Shown here piece after piece: positions 26,494 to 35,739 of a stretch of 64,000 bases of DNA (positions are counted from its first letter, which is position 1; every line of letters starts with the position of its first letter). This DNA is from Pirellulaceae bacterium (lineage in GTDB: Bacteria > Planctomycetota > Planctomycetia > Pirellulales > Pirellulaceae). The notes under the pieces are model-generated. The model worked only from the letters and a program-made list of their open reading frames with translations, did no database searches and was not told where the DNA came from. The position numbers and the translations under genes are program-made. The stretch is taken from contig JADYZV010000180.1 in the NCBI GenBank assembly GCA_020852965.1, positions 1 to 64,000 on the forward strand, given 5' to 3'.

Positions 26494-26688
26494 GCATTCT
26501 CAGCGACCGGAACGGAACTTATTCCCACGCTGGCTCCTACACCAACGCAGTCGCCTGTCGGCAAGGAGAACAACTGGACTCAGACCGTCCCCAATAAAGG
26601 CTGGTATGCGGTACTTCGCCTCTACGGCCCGCTCGAGCCCTGGTTCGATAAAACCTGGCGCCCCGGCGAGTTGGCGAGTTGGAATTGA
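26494..26688 (+). pseudogene. C-terminal remnant of a DUF1254/DUF1214 protein
   Basis: The open frame has no start codon and is preceded by in-frame stops at 26482 and 26491. Its end reads GKENNWTQTVPNKGWYAVL, then RLYGPLEPWFDKTWRPGE, which is the well-kept C-terminus of DUF1254/DUF1214 proteins. The rest of the gene, about 400 codons, is gone. Such genes are often seen near sulfatase and HAD phosphatase genes, as here. The 245 bases before it, back to the SnoaL-type start, contain nothing recognised. Confidence 0.78.
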
Positions 26689-26828
26689 TGAATTGAGCGT
26701 CGCTCTAACGCATCTTGGTCAATCTCAGTTTATGATGGCAAGCACCAGTTGCTGACCGGCGAGAGAGAGCACAAGGCAGCCGCCGCATTTCGTGGAGGCC
26801 AATGATGCAATTTCACCTTTGAACTATG

Positions 26829-26854
26829 GGGGCCACCTGTTTCAAGGTGGCCCC
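26829..26854. promoter_or_regulatory. Hairpin before the HAD phosphatase gene
   Basis: GGGGCCACCT and AGGTGGCCCC form a perfect ten-base stem with a six-base loop, ending 50 bases before the start codon. There is no T-run. It could act as an operator or as a stable leader hairpin. Confidence 0.55.
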
Positions 26855-26904
26855 TGCGCGGCAGCTCGCGATTTCAACAACCAACCCAAACCAAGATCTA
26901 GACT

Positions 26905-27894
26905 ATGAAAACCATTCACAGCACGCTTGCTCTGCTGGCGATAGCTCTTGCCAGTTTCAGCACTACCCGTGCTCAGGATCCGCTCCCTTCGTGGAATGAA
27001 GGCGCAGCAAAGAGCTCCATCATTGCCTTTGTCGCGACAGTTGCTGCGGAGGGATCGCCCGACTTCGTCCCGCCTGCCCAGCGCATCGCCACCTTTGATA
27101 ACGACGGTACGCTGTGGTGTGAGCAGCCGATGTATTTTCAACTGTTGTTTGCCATCCATCGCGTGGGTGTGCTCGCGCCGCAGCATCCTGAATGGAAGGA
27201 CAAGGAACCGTTTGCTTCGCTGCTCAGGGGAGACGTGAAAGCCGCCTTGGCCGGCGGCGAGAAAGCGCTGATGGAAATCGTGGCCGTCACGCATTCCGGA
27301 ATGACGACTGAGGAATTCGACAAAACAGTCAAGGACTGGGTCGCCACGGCCGAGCATCCCCTTACCAAGCGGCCGTTGCTGGAGATGGTCTATCAACCGA
27401 TGATCGAACTGCTCGGCTACCTGCGTGCCCATGGCTTCAAGACCTTTATCGTTTCCGGAGGAGGTATCGAGTTCATGCGCCCCTGGACGGAACAAGTCTA
27501 TGGCATTCCGCCCGAGCAGGTTGTGGGCAGCAGCGGCAAGTTGAAGTGGGAGATGGTCGATGGAAAACCGACGCTGATGAAGCTCCCCGCGATTGATTTC
27601 ATCGACGACAAGCAAGGCAAACCCGTCGGCATTCAAAAACATATCGGGCGTCGCCCCATCGCCGCCTTTGGCAACTCAGATGGCGACCTACAGATGCTCC
27701 AATGGACCGCAGCCGGTCCAGGCACGCGGTTCTGCTTGTACGTCCACCATACCGATGCCGAGCGTGAATTTGCCTACGACCGCAATTCGCACATCGGCCA
27801 GCTAGACAAGGGGCTCGACGAAGCCGCCGCCAAAGGCTGGACTGTTGTAGACATGAAGAACGACTGGAAGACGATCTTCCCGCCCCCGCGATAA
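26905..27894 (+). CDS. Secreted HAD-family phosphatase
   Basis: The 329-residue protein begins with a signal peptide (LALLAIALASFSTTRAQ). All haloacid dehalogenase-type motifs are visible: motif I FDNDGTL at about residue 70 (nucleophile and acid Asp), motif II IVSGGG, motif III Lys in the GIQKHIG region, and motif IV AFGNSDGD. A helical cap lies between I and II. The family includes phosphoserine phosphatase-like hydrolases. Export to the periplasm suggests it frees phosphate from organic esters. It lies directly before the first sulfatase on the same strand, 211 bases apart. This fits a joint role in using sulfated or phosphorylated organic matter. Confidence 0.88.
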   Translation: MKTIHSTLALLAIALASFSTTRAQDPLPSWNEGAAKSSIIAFVATVAAEGSPDFVPPAQRIATFDNDGTLWCEQPMYFQLLFAIHRVGVLAPQHPEWKDKEPFASLLRGDVKAALAGGEKALMEIVAVTHSGMTTEEFDKTVKDWVATAEHPLTKRPLLEMVYQPMIELLGYLRAHGFKTFIVSGGGIEFMRPWTEQVYGIPPEQVVGSSGKLKWEMVDGKPTLMKLPAIDFIDDKQGKPVGIQKHIGRRPIAAFGNSDGDLQMLQWTAAGPGTRFCLYVHHTDAEREFAYDRNSHIGQLDKGLDEAAAKGWTVVDMKNDWKTIFPPPR

Positions 27895-27952
27895 CCCGTC
27901 AATGCACTCGTGACGTAGTTTCGTAACCCCGTTCACGATCAGTTCGTTTGTT

Positions 27953-28032
27953 GACCACGAAAAACACGAAGTACACGAAAACCAAGAACACCAGCCGAGT
28001 TCTTTTCGTGCCATTCGTGTGTTTCGTGGTTA
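27953..28032. repeat. Inverted CACGAA-rich repeat
   Basis: TTGACCACGAAAAACACGAA at the left pairs imperfectly with TTCGTGTGTTTCGTGGTTA at the right (27953-27981 and 28004-28032). Similar CACGAA elements are widespread in bacterial intergenic DNA. A further half-copy (GACCACGAAAAACA) is at 46455-46469. The element lies between the phosphatase and the first sulfatase. Confidence 0.7.
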
Positions 28033-28105
28033 CAACTCCCAATCCTCTAAATTAGTGAACGGTTACGTAATTTCAACAGACCTTCCCCAACAAGCAGGCA
28101 TTCCC

Positions 28106-30463
28106 ATGAAAATAAAACTGCTCCTAATGACGCTCGCCCTAGCGGTGAATGGCATTACCACTTCTCGCGCGCAGGAAATCCTGCCGTTCCCGCCCACTCC
28201 CTCCGCGTCGACAGCGGGGCTATCGATGCAGGATTCGACCTACAAAAAGCGCGAGACCCCACAGCGATTGCCTAAAGACGCTCCCAACATCCTGATTATC
28301 CTCATGGACGACTCCGGCCCAGCGCTCCCCACGACCTATGGCGGCGAGGTGCACACGCCAACGCTAGATCGAGTGCACAACTCGGGCATTACCTACAACC
28401 GCTTTCATTCCACCGCGATGTGTTCCCCGACGCGGGCTTCGCTGCTGACCGGCCGCAACCACACCCGCATTGGCAACGGCCAAATCGCGGAATTCGCGAA
28501 CGACTGGGATGGCTTTTCAGGCATCATCCCCAAGTCCTCGGCCACAGTCGCCGAGGTGTTGAAATCCTACGGATACAAAACCGGCGCTTGGGGGAAATGG
28601 CATAACACTCCTGCCGAAATGACCACCTCCGCAGGACCGTTTGAATTCTGGCCCACAGGATATGGCTTTGAATATTTCTACGGATTCCTGGCGGGCGAGG
28701 CTTCGCAGTACGAACCCAACCTGGTGCGCAATACCACGATCGTTCATCCGCCGAAAACCCCGGAACAAGGCTATCACCTGACCGAAGACATCGCCAATGA
28801 TGCGATCGCCTGGCTACGCGATCAGCAAGCGTTTAATCCCGACAAGCCGTTCTTGATGTACTGGGCACCGGGGGCCGTCCACGGACCGCACCACATCATG
28901 AAGGAGTGGGCGGATAAGTACAAAGGTAAGTTCGACGACGGTTGGGATAACTATCGCGAGCGCGCGTTCACACGCCAAATGAAACTGGGTTGGGTTCCGG
29001 AGGGCACCAAGCTAACCGAGCGCCCTGATACGCTCGCTGCATGGGACTCGATTCCCGAGGAAGAAAGAGATTTCCAGCGTCGCTTGATGGAAGTCTTCGC
29101 CGGATTTGCCGAACATGCTGACCATCATGCAGGACGCGTCATCGACGAAATCGAGAAACAAGGAAAACTGGACAATACTCTCATTTTCTACATTTGGGGT
29201 GACAACGGCTCTTCCGCTGAAGGGCAGAATGGAACCATCTCAGAACTGCTCGCGCAGAACGGTATTCCCACCACGATCTCGCAGCACATCAAAGCCATGA
29301 ACGAGCTGGGTGGTCTAGATGTGTTGGGCTCTCCCAAGGCCGACAACATGTATCACGCAGGCTGGGCCTGGGCGGGAAGCACACCCTATCGAGGCACGAA
29401 ATTGCAAGGCTCCTACTTTGGTGGAACGCGCCAGCCCATGGCCGTCTCCTGGCCGAACAAGATCAAGCACGATGAAACGATGCATCCGCAGTTCCATCAC
29501 GTCAACGATATCGTTCCCACCATCTACGATGTCGTGAACATCGACCTACCGCAGGTCGTCAACGGCGTTACGCAAATTCCCCTAGATGGCATCAGCATGG
29601 CCTATTCGTTTGCCGACGCCGCAGCCAAGGGACAAAAGCAGACCCAGTTTTTCGACATCATGGGCAGTCGTGGGATTTATCACGACGGCTGGTTTGCCGG
29701 AGTGGCCGGACCTCGCATTCCATGGGTGCCCGGACGTCCGGACATCGCGAACTGGGATCCACAAAAAGATACCTGGGAACTCTATAACATCGACCAGGAC
29801 TGGAGCCAAGCGAACGACCTTGCCCAGGAAATGCCGGATAAGGTCGACTACATGAAGACCCTTTTTATTGCCGAATCCGCCAAGAATAAAAACTTGCCGA
29901 TCGGCGGTGGGCTGTGGTCGATCGTACTGCATCCCGAGGATGGTCCCGCAACGCCATACACCGAGTGGACCTTCTCCGGACCGATTGTTCGCATGCCGGA
30001 ATTCGCCGCTCCCAAGATCGGGAAGTTTAATAATAATGTTACCATCCAAGTCACCGTACCGGACGATGCCAACGGCGTGCTCTACGCGCTGGGCAGCTTT
30101 TCGGGCGGCTTGGCATGTTACGTTAAAGACGGCGTGCTGAGCTATGAATATAACCTGTTCGAAATCGATCGCACCCACATCAAGGCGAAAGAGAAGCTGC
30201 CGACTGGTGAGGTCAAGATCGAGGTCGAGACGAGGCTGCTGGACAAGTCTCCCGGCTCGCCCGCGCAAGTCACCTTGAAAGTCAACGGCAAGGAAGTCGC
30301 CACCGGCAAGGTGCCAATTACTGCGCCGGTTGCCTTCACCGCCAACGATTGCCTCGACTTCGGCAGTGACTTCGGTTCGCCCGTCTCGCTCGATTACTTC
30401 GACGCGGCACCGTTCAAGTTCAATGGAACGCTCGGAACGAGTACCATCAAGTACGTGGAATGA
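28106..30463 (+). CDS. Secreted arylsulfatase, first copy
   Basis: This 785-residue type I sulfatase hydrolyses sulfate esters in the periplasm or outside. Following the signal peptide (LLLMTLALAVNGITTSRAQ) are the metal-binding Asp pair in LMDDS (about residue 68) and the formylglycine site CSPTRASLLTGR with Cys106. The second metal site is in WGDNGSSAEG. The last ~150 residues are a beta-sandwich with FSGGLACYVKDG, as in long arylsulfatases of the AtsA type. It needs a formylglycine-generating enzyme, and none is encoded here. The ATG at 28106 is chosen because it opens the signal peptide; the frame runs 29 codons further up, through the CACGAA repeat. Substrate not determined. Confidence 0.93.
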   Translation: MKIKLLLMTLALAVNGITTSRAQEILPFPPTPSASTAGLSMQDSTYKKRETPQRLPKDAPNILIILMDDSGPALPTTYGGEVHTPTLDRVHNSGITYNRFHSTAMCSPTRASLLTGRNHTRIGNGQIAEFANDWDGFSGIIPKSSATVAEVLKSYGYKTGAWGKWHNTPAEMTTSAGPFEFWPTGYGFEYFYGFLAGEASQYEPNLVRNTTIVHPPKTPEQGYHLTEDIANDAIAWLRDQQAFNPDKPFLMYWAPGAVHGPHHIMKEWADKYKGKFDDGWDNYRERAFTRQMKLGWVPEGTKLTERPDTLAAWDSIPEEERDFQRRLMEVFAGFAEHADHHAGRVIDEIEKQGKLDNTLIFYIWGDNGSSAEGQNGTISELLAQNGIPTTISQHIKAMNELGGLDVLGSPKADNMYHAGWAWAGSTPYRGTKLQGSYFGGTRQPMAVSWPNKIKHDETMHPQFHHVNDIVPTIYDVVNIDLPQVVNGVTQIPLDGISMAYSFADAAAKGQKQTQFFDIMGSRGIYHDGWFAGVAGPRIPWVPGRPDIANWDPQKDTWELYNIDQDWSQANDLAQEMPDKVDYMKTLFIAESAKNKNLPIGGGLWSIVLHPEDGPATPYTEWTFSGPIVRMPEFAAPKIGKFNNNVTIQVTVPDDANGVLYALGSFSGGLACYVKDGVLSYEYNLFEIDRTHIKAKEKLPTGEVKIEVETRLLDKSPGSPAQVTLKVNGKEVATGKVPITAPVAFTANDCLDFGSDFGSPVSLDYFDAAPFKFNGTLGTSTIKYVE

Positions 30464-30514
30464 CTATCGCCAGCCGAGTTTCATCGCGAGTTAGACTGAA
30501 CTGTTCCTAAGTGT

Positions 30515-31114
30515 ATGAGGGCGAACGCCATGCGGGGAATTGGCAGCGTCGTGATTTGTCTTCTTTTGACCGTGGGCGGTGGAGTCGCCGGCCTGGGATA
30601 TTTGACGTATTGCCTCTTTTTCTCGGGCGAATTGATCGGACAGTACCAATGGTCGACAGGTCATGCTTGCGAGTTTGAGTTGACACCGGATATGAGCCCT
30701 GTGAGGGTCGTCGCGGGGGTAATGTTTGTTGTGCCTCGCGGTCAGTACTCTCGCAGATTCGCGGTCTACGACGGAACGCTCCGTTGCGGTAACGAGACGA
30801 TCTGGTCAGGGCAGTTCGGGCCGTCCATCGATGACAACGATATTTCGACCTCCTCGCCATTGGGCGAGGAATTCCGAGTAACGAAGAATTACGTGCTGCC
30901 GTCGTTCGACGTGCCCGAAAGTGCCACCTACTCATTTCTTGCGGACGAGAGCTTCGAAGTGGATTTGAAGGTTGTCGGAAGGCCCTTGTCGGTGCTGAGC
31001 AATGTGGTGGAGCCGGTGATCTCGGTGGTGGTTATCGGGTGTCTCACGATGGGCTTGGGGATATTGGGCTTGGTATACTTCGGCATTCGTGCGATACGCC
31101 AATCCATTTGCTAG
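30515..31114 (+). CDS. Unknown small membrane protein
   Basis: The 199-residue protein has two membrane helices, at about residues 10-37 and 160-192. Between them lies a ~120-residue domain that is probably extracytoplasmic and beta-rich (CEFELTPDMSPVRVVAG, WSGQFGPSIDDND). No family was recognised. It follows the first sulfatase by 51 bases on the same strand, so it may be co-transcribed. The Met five codons in (MRGIG) is an alternative start. Confidence 0.6.
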   Translation: MRANAMRGIGSVVICLLLTVGGGVAGLGYLTYCLFFSGELIGQYQWSTGHACEFELTPDMSPVRVVAGVMFVVPRGQYSRRFAVYDGTLRCGNETIWSGQFGPSIDDNDISTSSPLGEEFRVTKNYVLPSFDVPESATYSFLADESFEVDLKVVGRPLSVLSNVVEPVISVVVIGCLTMGLGILGLVYFGIRAIRQSIC

Positions 31115-31362
31115 AAGGTTTGATCTTGTCGCCTGAAATCATTGGCTTGGCGTAGGATTTTACCTGATTCACATCGTATATGAATCGATTCCATCGATCG
31201 TTCGAACAAGCCATCTTTCCAAAAAAACAAGCGGACGGACATGCCATTCAGATCTTCGACTGACACAGAACCATCAAAACGGATACCCCCCCCTGTGGTG
31301 CCGTGAGTCAAGCTTTGAACGAATTGACTACCGATTAGCGGTAAACCGCAATGCCGATACAC
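31111..31362 (-). CDS. Small hypothetical protein (83 residues)
   Basis: This short reverse-strand frame has codon use like its neighbours and a plausible protein composition (IRFDGSVSVEDLNGMSV, LFFWKDGLFE). It is convergent with the membrane-protein gene and overlaps its stop by four bases. No family match can be claimed. It could be a degraded end of a larger gene. Confidence 0.3.
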   Translation of the reverse strand: MYRHCGLPLIGSQFVQSLTHGTTGGGIRFDGSVSVEDLNGMSVRLFFWKDGLFERSMESIHIRCESGKILRQANDFRRQDQTF

Positions 31363-31511
31363 GGCTGTTCATACGGAAAGCGCTTAGATACAAAGACTTT
31401 ACAGTTGACCAGCCGTAGGGGATACTGCGTCCTAACTGAAATTGGAGGATACCGCATGATAGTGGAATATTCCGATTGTCGACTCACGATGAACACCAGG
31501 AAGAAAAGACT

Positions 31512-33980
31512 ATGAAACGTGAACTACGTATGACTCTGTGGCTGACTTTCAGCGTGATGTGCACGTCAGGTTTTGCTGTGGCCCAGAGCAACGTTGCGGC
31601 CGCATTAACCGGCGCCATTGAGAAGCAACACCGTGCTCATCTTCCGATGCCGAATACCGTTCGCCCAGATCTGGTCACCTACGATGCGAAAAGTGCAGAC
31701 ACGAAGTTTCCGCCCATCGAACAATTGCGCCCGCCCAAAGGCGCGCCCAACGTGCTGATTGTGTTGATCGACGATGTGGGCTTCGGAGCGTCGAGCACAT
31801 TTGGCGGCCCCTGCCAGACGCCTACGTTGGAAAAGCTCGCGGGGAACGGCTTGCGCTACAATCGTTTTCACACCACGGCGCTCTGTTCGCCGACTCGCCA
31901 AGCGTTGCTGACTGGACGCAATCATCATTCGGCTGGCATGGGGGGCATCACGGAGATTGCGACAGGCGCGCCGGGCTACAGTTCGGTCCGGCCGAATTCG
32001 ATGGCGCCCCTTGCGCTGACTCTCACACTGAACGGGTACTCCACGGCACAATTTGGAAAGTGTCACGAGGTTCCAGTTTGGGAGACCAGTCCCGCTGGAC
32101 CGTTTGATGCTTGGCCAGCGCGCGGCGGCGGCTTTGAATACTTTTACGGTTTCATTGGCGGCGAGGCGAATCAGTGGTATCCAACCTTGTTTGAGGGAAC
32201 GACTCCGGTCGAAAACAAGAAGACACCGGAGCAGGGCTACCACCTGCTACCCGATATGACCAACAAGGCGACCCAATGGATTAGTCAGCAGAAAGCGCTG
32301 GCACCGGATAAGCCTTTTTTTGTCTACTTTGCTCCGGGAGCCACACACGCCCCTCATCACGTTCCAAAGGAATGGGCCGACAAATACAAAGGCAAATTCG
32401 ACCAGGGTTACGATAAACTGCGTGAGGAGACTTTCGCCCGACAGAAACAATTGGGTGTGATACCAGCCGACTGCCAACTCACTGCTCGCAATAAGGAAGT
32501 TCCAGCCTGGGACGAGATGCCCTCAGCCTTCAAGCCGGTACTCGCTCGTGAAATGGAAGTGTACGCAGGTTTTCTCGAATACACCGACTACCATGTTGGG
32601 CAAATTGTGGAAAATCTCGAGAAGTTGGACATCCTCGACGACACGCTGATCTACTACATTGTCGGTGACAACGGCGCCTCGGCGGAAGGTTCGATCAACG
32701 GTTGCTTCAATGAGATGAGCTACTTCAACGGTTTGCAGGCGATGGAGACTCCCGAGTACCTGATGAAGCGTATCGACCAATTCGGCGGCCCCGAGTCCTA
32801 CAATCATTACGCTGTGGGCTGGGCACTGGCCATGTGCACGCCGTACCAGTGGACCAAGCAGGTTGCTTCTCACTGGGGCGGAACACGCAACGGCACTGTG
32901 ATTCATTGGCCGAACGGAATCAAGGCTAAAGGGGAGCTGCGTTCGCAGTTCGCACATGTTATTGATGTGGCTCCCACCGTCCTGGACGTCGCCGGTCTTC
33001 CACAGCCGGAGTCGGTCAACGGCATCCAGCAGGACGCCATCGAGGGAGTGAGCATGCGTTACTCGTTCGACAATGCCCAGGCCGCAGGGGAGCACGAGAC
33101 GCAGTACTTCGAGATATTTGGCAATCGCGGCATCTACCACAACGGCTGGACTGCGGTCACACACCATCGGACTCCTTGGGCATCGATGGCAGACAAGACG
33201 CCCGAATTCGACGACGACGTTTGGGAGCTCTACTCGGACCAAGATTGGGCACAGACCAAGAATCTCGCCAAGCAGATGCCAGACAAGCTCCTTGAACTGC
33301 AACGCCAGTTTTTGATTGAGGCGACACGCTATAAAGTGCTTCCGCTGGACGACCAGATGATTGAAAGGATGAACCCGGATACCGCCGGACGGCCGGTGCT
33401 GATTAAGGGAAATACCCAACTGCTCTTCAATGGCATGGGGCGGCTGCTGGAGAACTGTGTCCTGAGTATCAAGAACAAGTCGCACTCCGTGACGGCCGAG
33501 ATCGTAGTTCCTGATCAGGGCGCCGAAGGGGTCATCATTTCGCAGGGCGCAAACATCGGTGGCTGGAGCCTCTATGCCAAGAACGGCAAGCTCAAGTACT
33601 GCTACAATTGGGGTGGCTTCAAGCACTTCTACGTGGAGTCCGCCGACAAACTTTCCGCGGGCCAGCACCAAGTGCGCATGGAGTTTGCTTACGCAGGTGG
33701 AGGTCTCGGCAAGGGTGGCAAAGCGACTCTGTTCGTAGACGGCATGCAAGTCGGCCAAGAAGAAATAGGGGCAACGCTGGCGATGGTTTTCTCCGCCGAC
33801 GATGGTCTTGACGTTGGCGAGGATTCGGGTGCTCCGGTATCGCCGGACTATGGTCCGGTCGGCAACGGCTTCACCGGCGAAGTCAAAGGCGTGCAGCTTT
33901 CAATCGCAGACGACCCGAACAACGCGGATCACCTGCTCAAACCAGAGGACGCCATCCGGGCCGCGCTAGGACGGCAATAA
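31512..33980 (+). CDS. Secreted arylsulfatase, second copy
   Basis: This 822-residue paralogue of the sulfatase at 28106 shares long stretches with it, for example KTPEQGYHL and the run EWADKYKGKFD. It has a signal peptide to about residue 25, a metal-binding Asp pair in LIDDVG, and the modified Cys125 in CSPTRQALLTGR. A second metal site is in VGDNGASAEG. The C-terminal beta-sandwich has EGVIISQGANIGGWS and PVSPDYGP. Divergence within the shared body suggests an old duplication and distinct substrates. The start at 31512 follows AGGAAG; the in-frame Met 12 codons upstream lacks such a site. The 150 bases before the gene hold no clear promoter. Confidence 0.93.
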   Translation: MKRELRMTLWLTFSVMCTSGFAVAQSNVAAALTGAIEKQHRAHLPMPNTVRPDLVTYDAKSADTKFPPIEQLRPPKGAPNVLIVLIDDVGFGASSTFGGPCQTPTLEKLAGNGLRYNRFHTTALCSPTRQALLTGRNHHSAGMGGITEIATGAPGYSSVRPNSMAPLALTLTLNGYSTAQFGKCHEVPVWETSPAGPFDAWPARGGGFEYFYGFIGGEANQWYPTLFEGTTPVENKKTPEQGYHLLPDMTNKATQWISQQKALAPDKPFFVYFAPGATHAPHHVPKEWADKYKGKFDQGYDKLREETFARQKQLGVIPADCQLTARNKEVPAWDEMPSAFKPVLAREMEVYAGFLEYTDYHVGQIVENLEKLDILDDTLIYYIVGDNGASAEGSINGCFNEMSYFNGLQAMETPEYLMKRIDQFGGPESYNHYAVGWALAMCTPYQWTKQVASHWGGTRNGTVIHWPNGIKAKGELRSQFAHVIDVAPTVLDVAGLPQPESVNGIQQDAIEGVSMRYSFDNAQAAGEHETQYFEIFGNRGIYHNGWTAVTHHRTPWASMADKTPEFDDDVWELYSDQDWAQTKNLAKQMPDKLLELQRQFLIEATRYKVLPLDDQMIERMNPDTAGRPVLIKGNTQLLFNGMGRLLENCVLSIKNKSHSVTAEIVVPDQGAEGVIISQGANIGGWSLYAKNGKLKYCYNWGGFKHFYVESADKLSAGQHQVRMEFAYAGGGLGKGGKATLFVDGMQVGQEEIGATLAMVFSADDGLDVGEDSGAPVSPDYGPVGNGFTGEVKGVQLSIADDPNNADHLLKPEDAIRAALGRQ

Positions 33981-34010
33981 TCCAATCGCAAATAAACGAG
34001 CTACTAGTCT

Positions 34011-34055
34011 ATTCTACACTCGATAGAATCCACCGTTTAACTCCATAGAATCCAC
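34011..34055 (+). promoter_or_regulatory. Paired direct repeats before the third sulfatase
   Basis: ATAGAATCCAC occurs at 34023-34033 and 34045-34055, 22 bases apart, about two helical turns. ATTCTA at 34011 also forms a short inverted repeat with the first copy. The pair ends 21 bases before the sulfatase start and looks like a tandem binding site, but no regulator is known. Confidence 0.35.
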
Positions 34056-34076
34056 TTTCGAAAGGGACGAATCGCA

Positions 34077-35654
34077 ATGAAGAGAAGACTCACGGCAGCC
34101 ATGGCTTTGATGTGCGTTGGTGTGTTGACGGCGCCAGCGCTCGCTCAAGCAAAGGCCAAGAAGCCCAACATCCTCGTCATTTGGGGCGATGACATTGGCA
34201 CCTGGAACATCAGCCACAATAACCGTGGCATGATGGGCTACAAGACGCCAAACATTGACCGCGTCGCCAGAGAAGGCGTCGCATTCACAGACTACTACGC
34301 ACAGCAGAGTTGCACAGCGGGTCGCGCGGCTTTCATCAGTGGCTCGGTACCGGTGCGATCCGGCATGACCAAGGTCGGCATGCCCGGCGCAAAGGAAGGC
34401 TGGCAGAAGACCGATTGTACCATGGCCACGGTTCTGAAAAGCCAGGGTTACGCTACCGGTCAATTCGGCAAGAACCACCAGGGCGACCGCGATGAGCATT
34501 TGCCGACCATGCATGGCTTCGACGAATTCCTCGGCAGCCTCTATCATCTTAACGCCGAAGAGGAACCGGAGAACCGCGACTACCCGAATGACATGGTTTT
34601 GCCGAATGGAAAAACCTTCCGGGAGCAATTCGGCCCGCGCGGCATCCTCAAGTGCAAGGCCGACGGCAAGGGAGGCCAGACCATCGAGAATCTCGGCCCT
34701 CTCACGAAGAAGCACATGGAAACAATCGATGATGAAACACTGGCTGCGGCCAAGGACTTCATCACCCGCCAGGCGAAGGCAGGCCAGCCGTTTTTCTGCT
34801 GGTGGAACGGCACGCGGATGCACTTCCGCACCCATGTGAAGCCCGAGCACATCGGTATTTCCGGACAGGACGAATACAGTGACGGCATGGTAGAGCACGA
34901 CATGCACGTAGGGGAACTGCTCAAGCTGATCGATGACCTCGGTCTGGCTGACGACACGATCGTGCAGTATTCGACCGACAATGGCCCGCACTACAACACC
35001 TGGCCTGACGCTGGAACGACTCCCTTTCGCAGCGAGAAGAATTCGAACTGGGAAGGTGCCTTCCGCGTGCCATGCTTTGTAAGATGGCCCGGACATTTCC
35101 CGGCCGGGACGACGCTCAACGGCATCGTGTCCCACGAGGATTGGCTGCCGACCTTCGCCGCCGCAGCCGGCGCGCCGGACATCAAGGAGCAGCTCAAGGC
35201 GGGAGTCGAACTCAACGGTCGATCCTATAAGAACTACATCGACGGCTACAATCAGCTCGACTACCTCAGCGCCAAGGTTGACAAATCTCCGCGCCGGGAA
35301 TTCATCTATGTGGGTGACAGCGGCGAAGTGCTCTCTATTCGCGTGGGTGACTGGAAAGCGACCTACCTCGAAAACCGCGCTGAGCAACTGCAAGTGTGGC
35401 GCGAGCCGTTCATTCACCTGCGCCTGCCGCTACTCTTCAACTTGCGGCGCGACCCCTTCGAGAAGTCGCAGCACAACTCGAACACCTACCACGACTGGAT
35501 GATCGATCGGGCGTTTGTACTCGTGCCGCTTCAGGCGGTCGCGACTAATTTCCTCCTGACGCTGAAGGAGTTTCCGCCCAGCCAGACGCCGGGTGACTGG
35601 AGCCTCGACTCGCTGGAGAAGCAGATCAAGGGTATGACGACTGGCGGAAAGTAA
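34077..35654 (+). CDS. Secreted arylsulfatase, third copy (CxAxR type)
   Basis: This 525-residue sulfatase has a signal peptide (ALMCVGVLTAPALAQ), the metal-binding Asp pair in WGDDIG and the formylglycine site at Cys79 in SCTAGRAAFISGS. Here the central Pro of the usual CxPxR is Ala, a variant known in active arylsulfatases. Later come the second metal site STDNGPH and a shorter C-terminal part without the beta-sandwich of its two neighbours. It belongs to a different sulfatase subgroup from the other two. AAAGGGA lies nine bases before the ATG. It is 96 bases from the second sulfatase and probably shares its regulation in part. Confidence 0.93.
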   Translation: MKRRLTAAMALMCVGVLTAPALAQAKAKKPNILVIWGDDIGTWNISHNNRGMMGYKTPNIDRVAREGVAFTDYYAQQSCTAGRAAFISGSVPVRSGMTKVGMPGAKEGWQKTDCTMATVLKSQGYATGQFGKNHQGDRDEHLPTMHGFDEFLGSLYHLNAEEEPENRDYPNDMVLPNGKTFREQFGPRGILKCKADGKGGQTIENLGPLTKKHMETIDDETLAAAKDFITRQAKAGQPFFCWWNGTRMHFRTHVKPEHIGISGQDEYSDGMVEHDMHVGELLKLIDDLGLADDTIVQYSTDNGPHYNTWPDAGTTPFRSEKNSNWEGAFRVPCFVRWPGHFPAGTTLNGIVSHEDWLPTFAAAAGAPDIKEQLKAGVELNGRSYKNYIDGYNQLDYLSAKVDKSPRREFIYVGDSGEVLSIRVGDWKATYLENRAEQLQVWREPFIHLRLPLLFNLRRDPFEKSQHNSNTYHDWMIDRAFVLVPLQAVATNFLLTLKEFPPSQTPGDWSLDSLEKQIKGMTTGGK

Positions 35655-35739
35655 GCCACTCGCGGATAGGGGGTGCCGCCGACAGCGGCGGCACTCCGTT
35701 TCCTCCAGCCCAACTTCTATAGAACTGCAACATCAGACC

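Noticed and set aside
32523-33758. A 411-codon reverse frame over the second sulfatase
   Set aside because: Antisense shadow of a well-supported gene.
34014-35417. A 467-codon reverse frame over the third sulfatase
   Set aside because: The forward frame has all sulfatase motifs. The reverse translation is low in structure and matches no known pattern.
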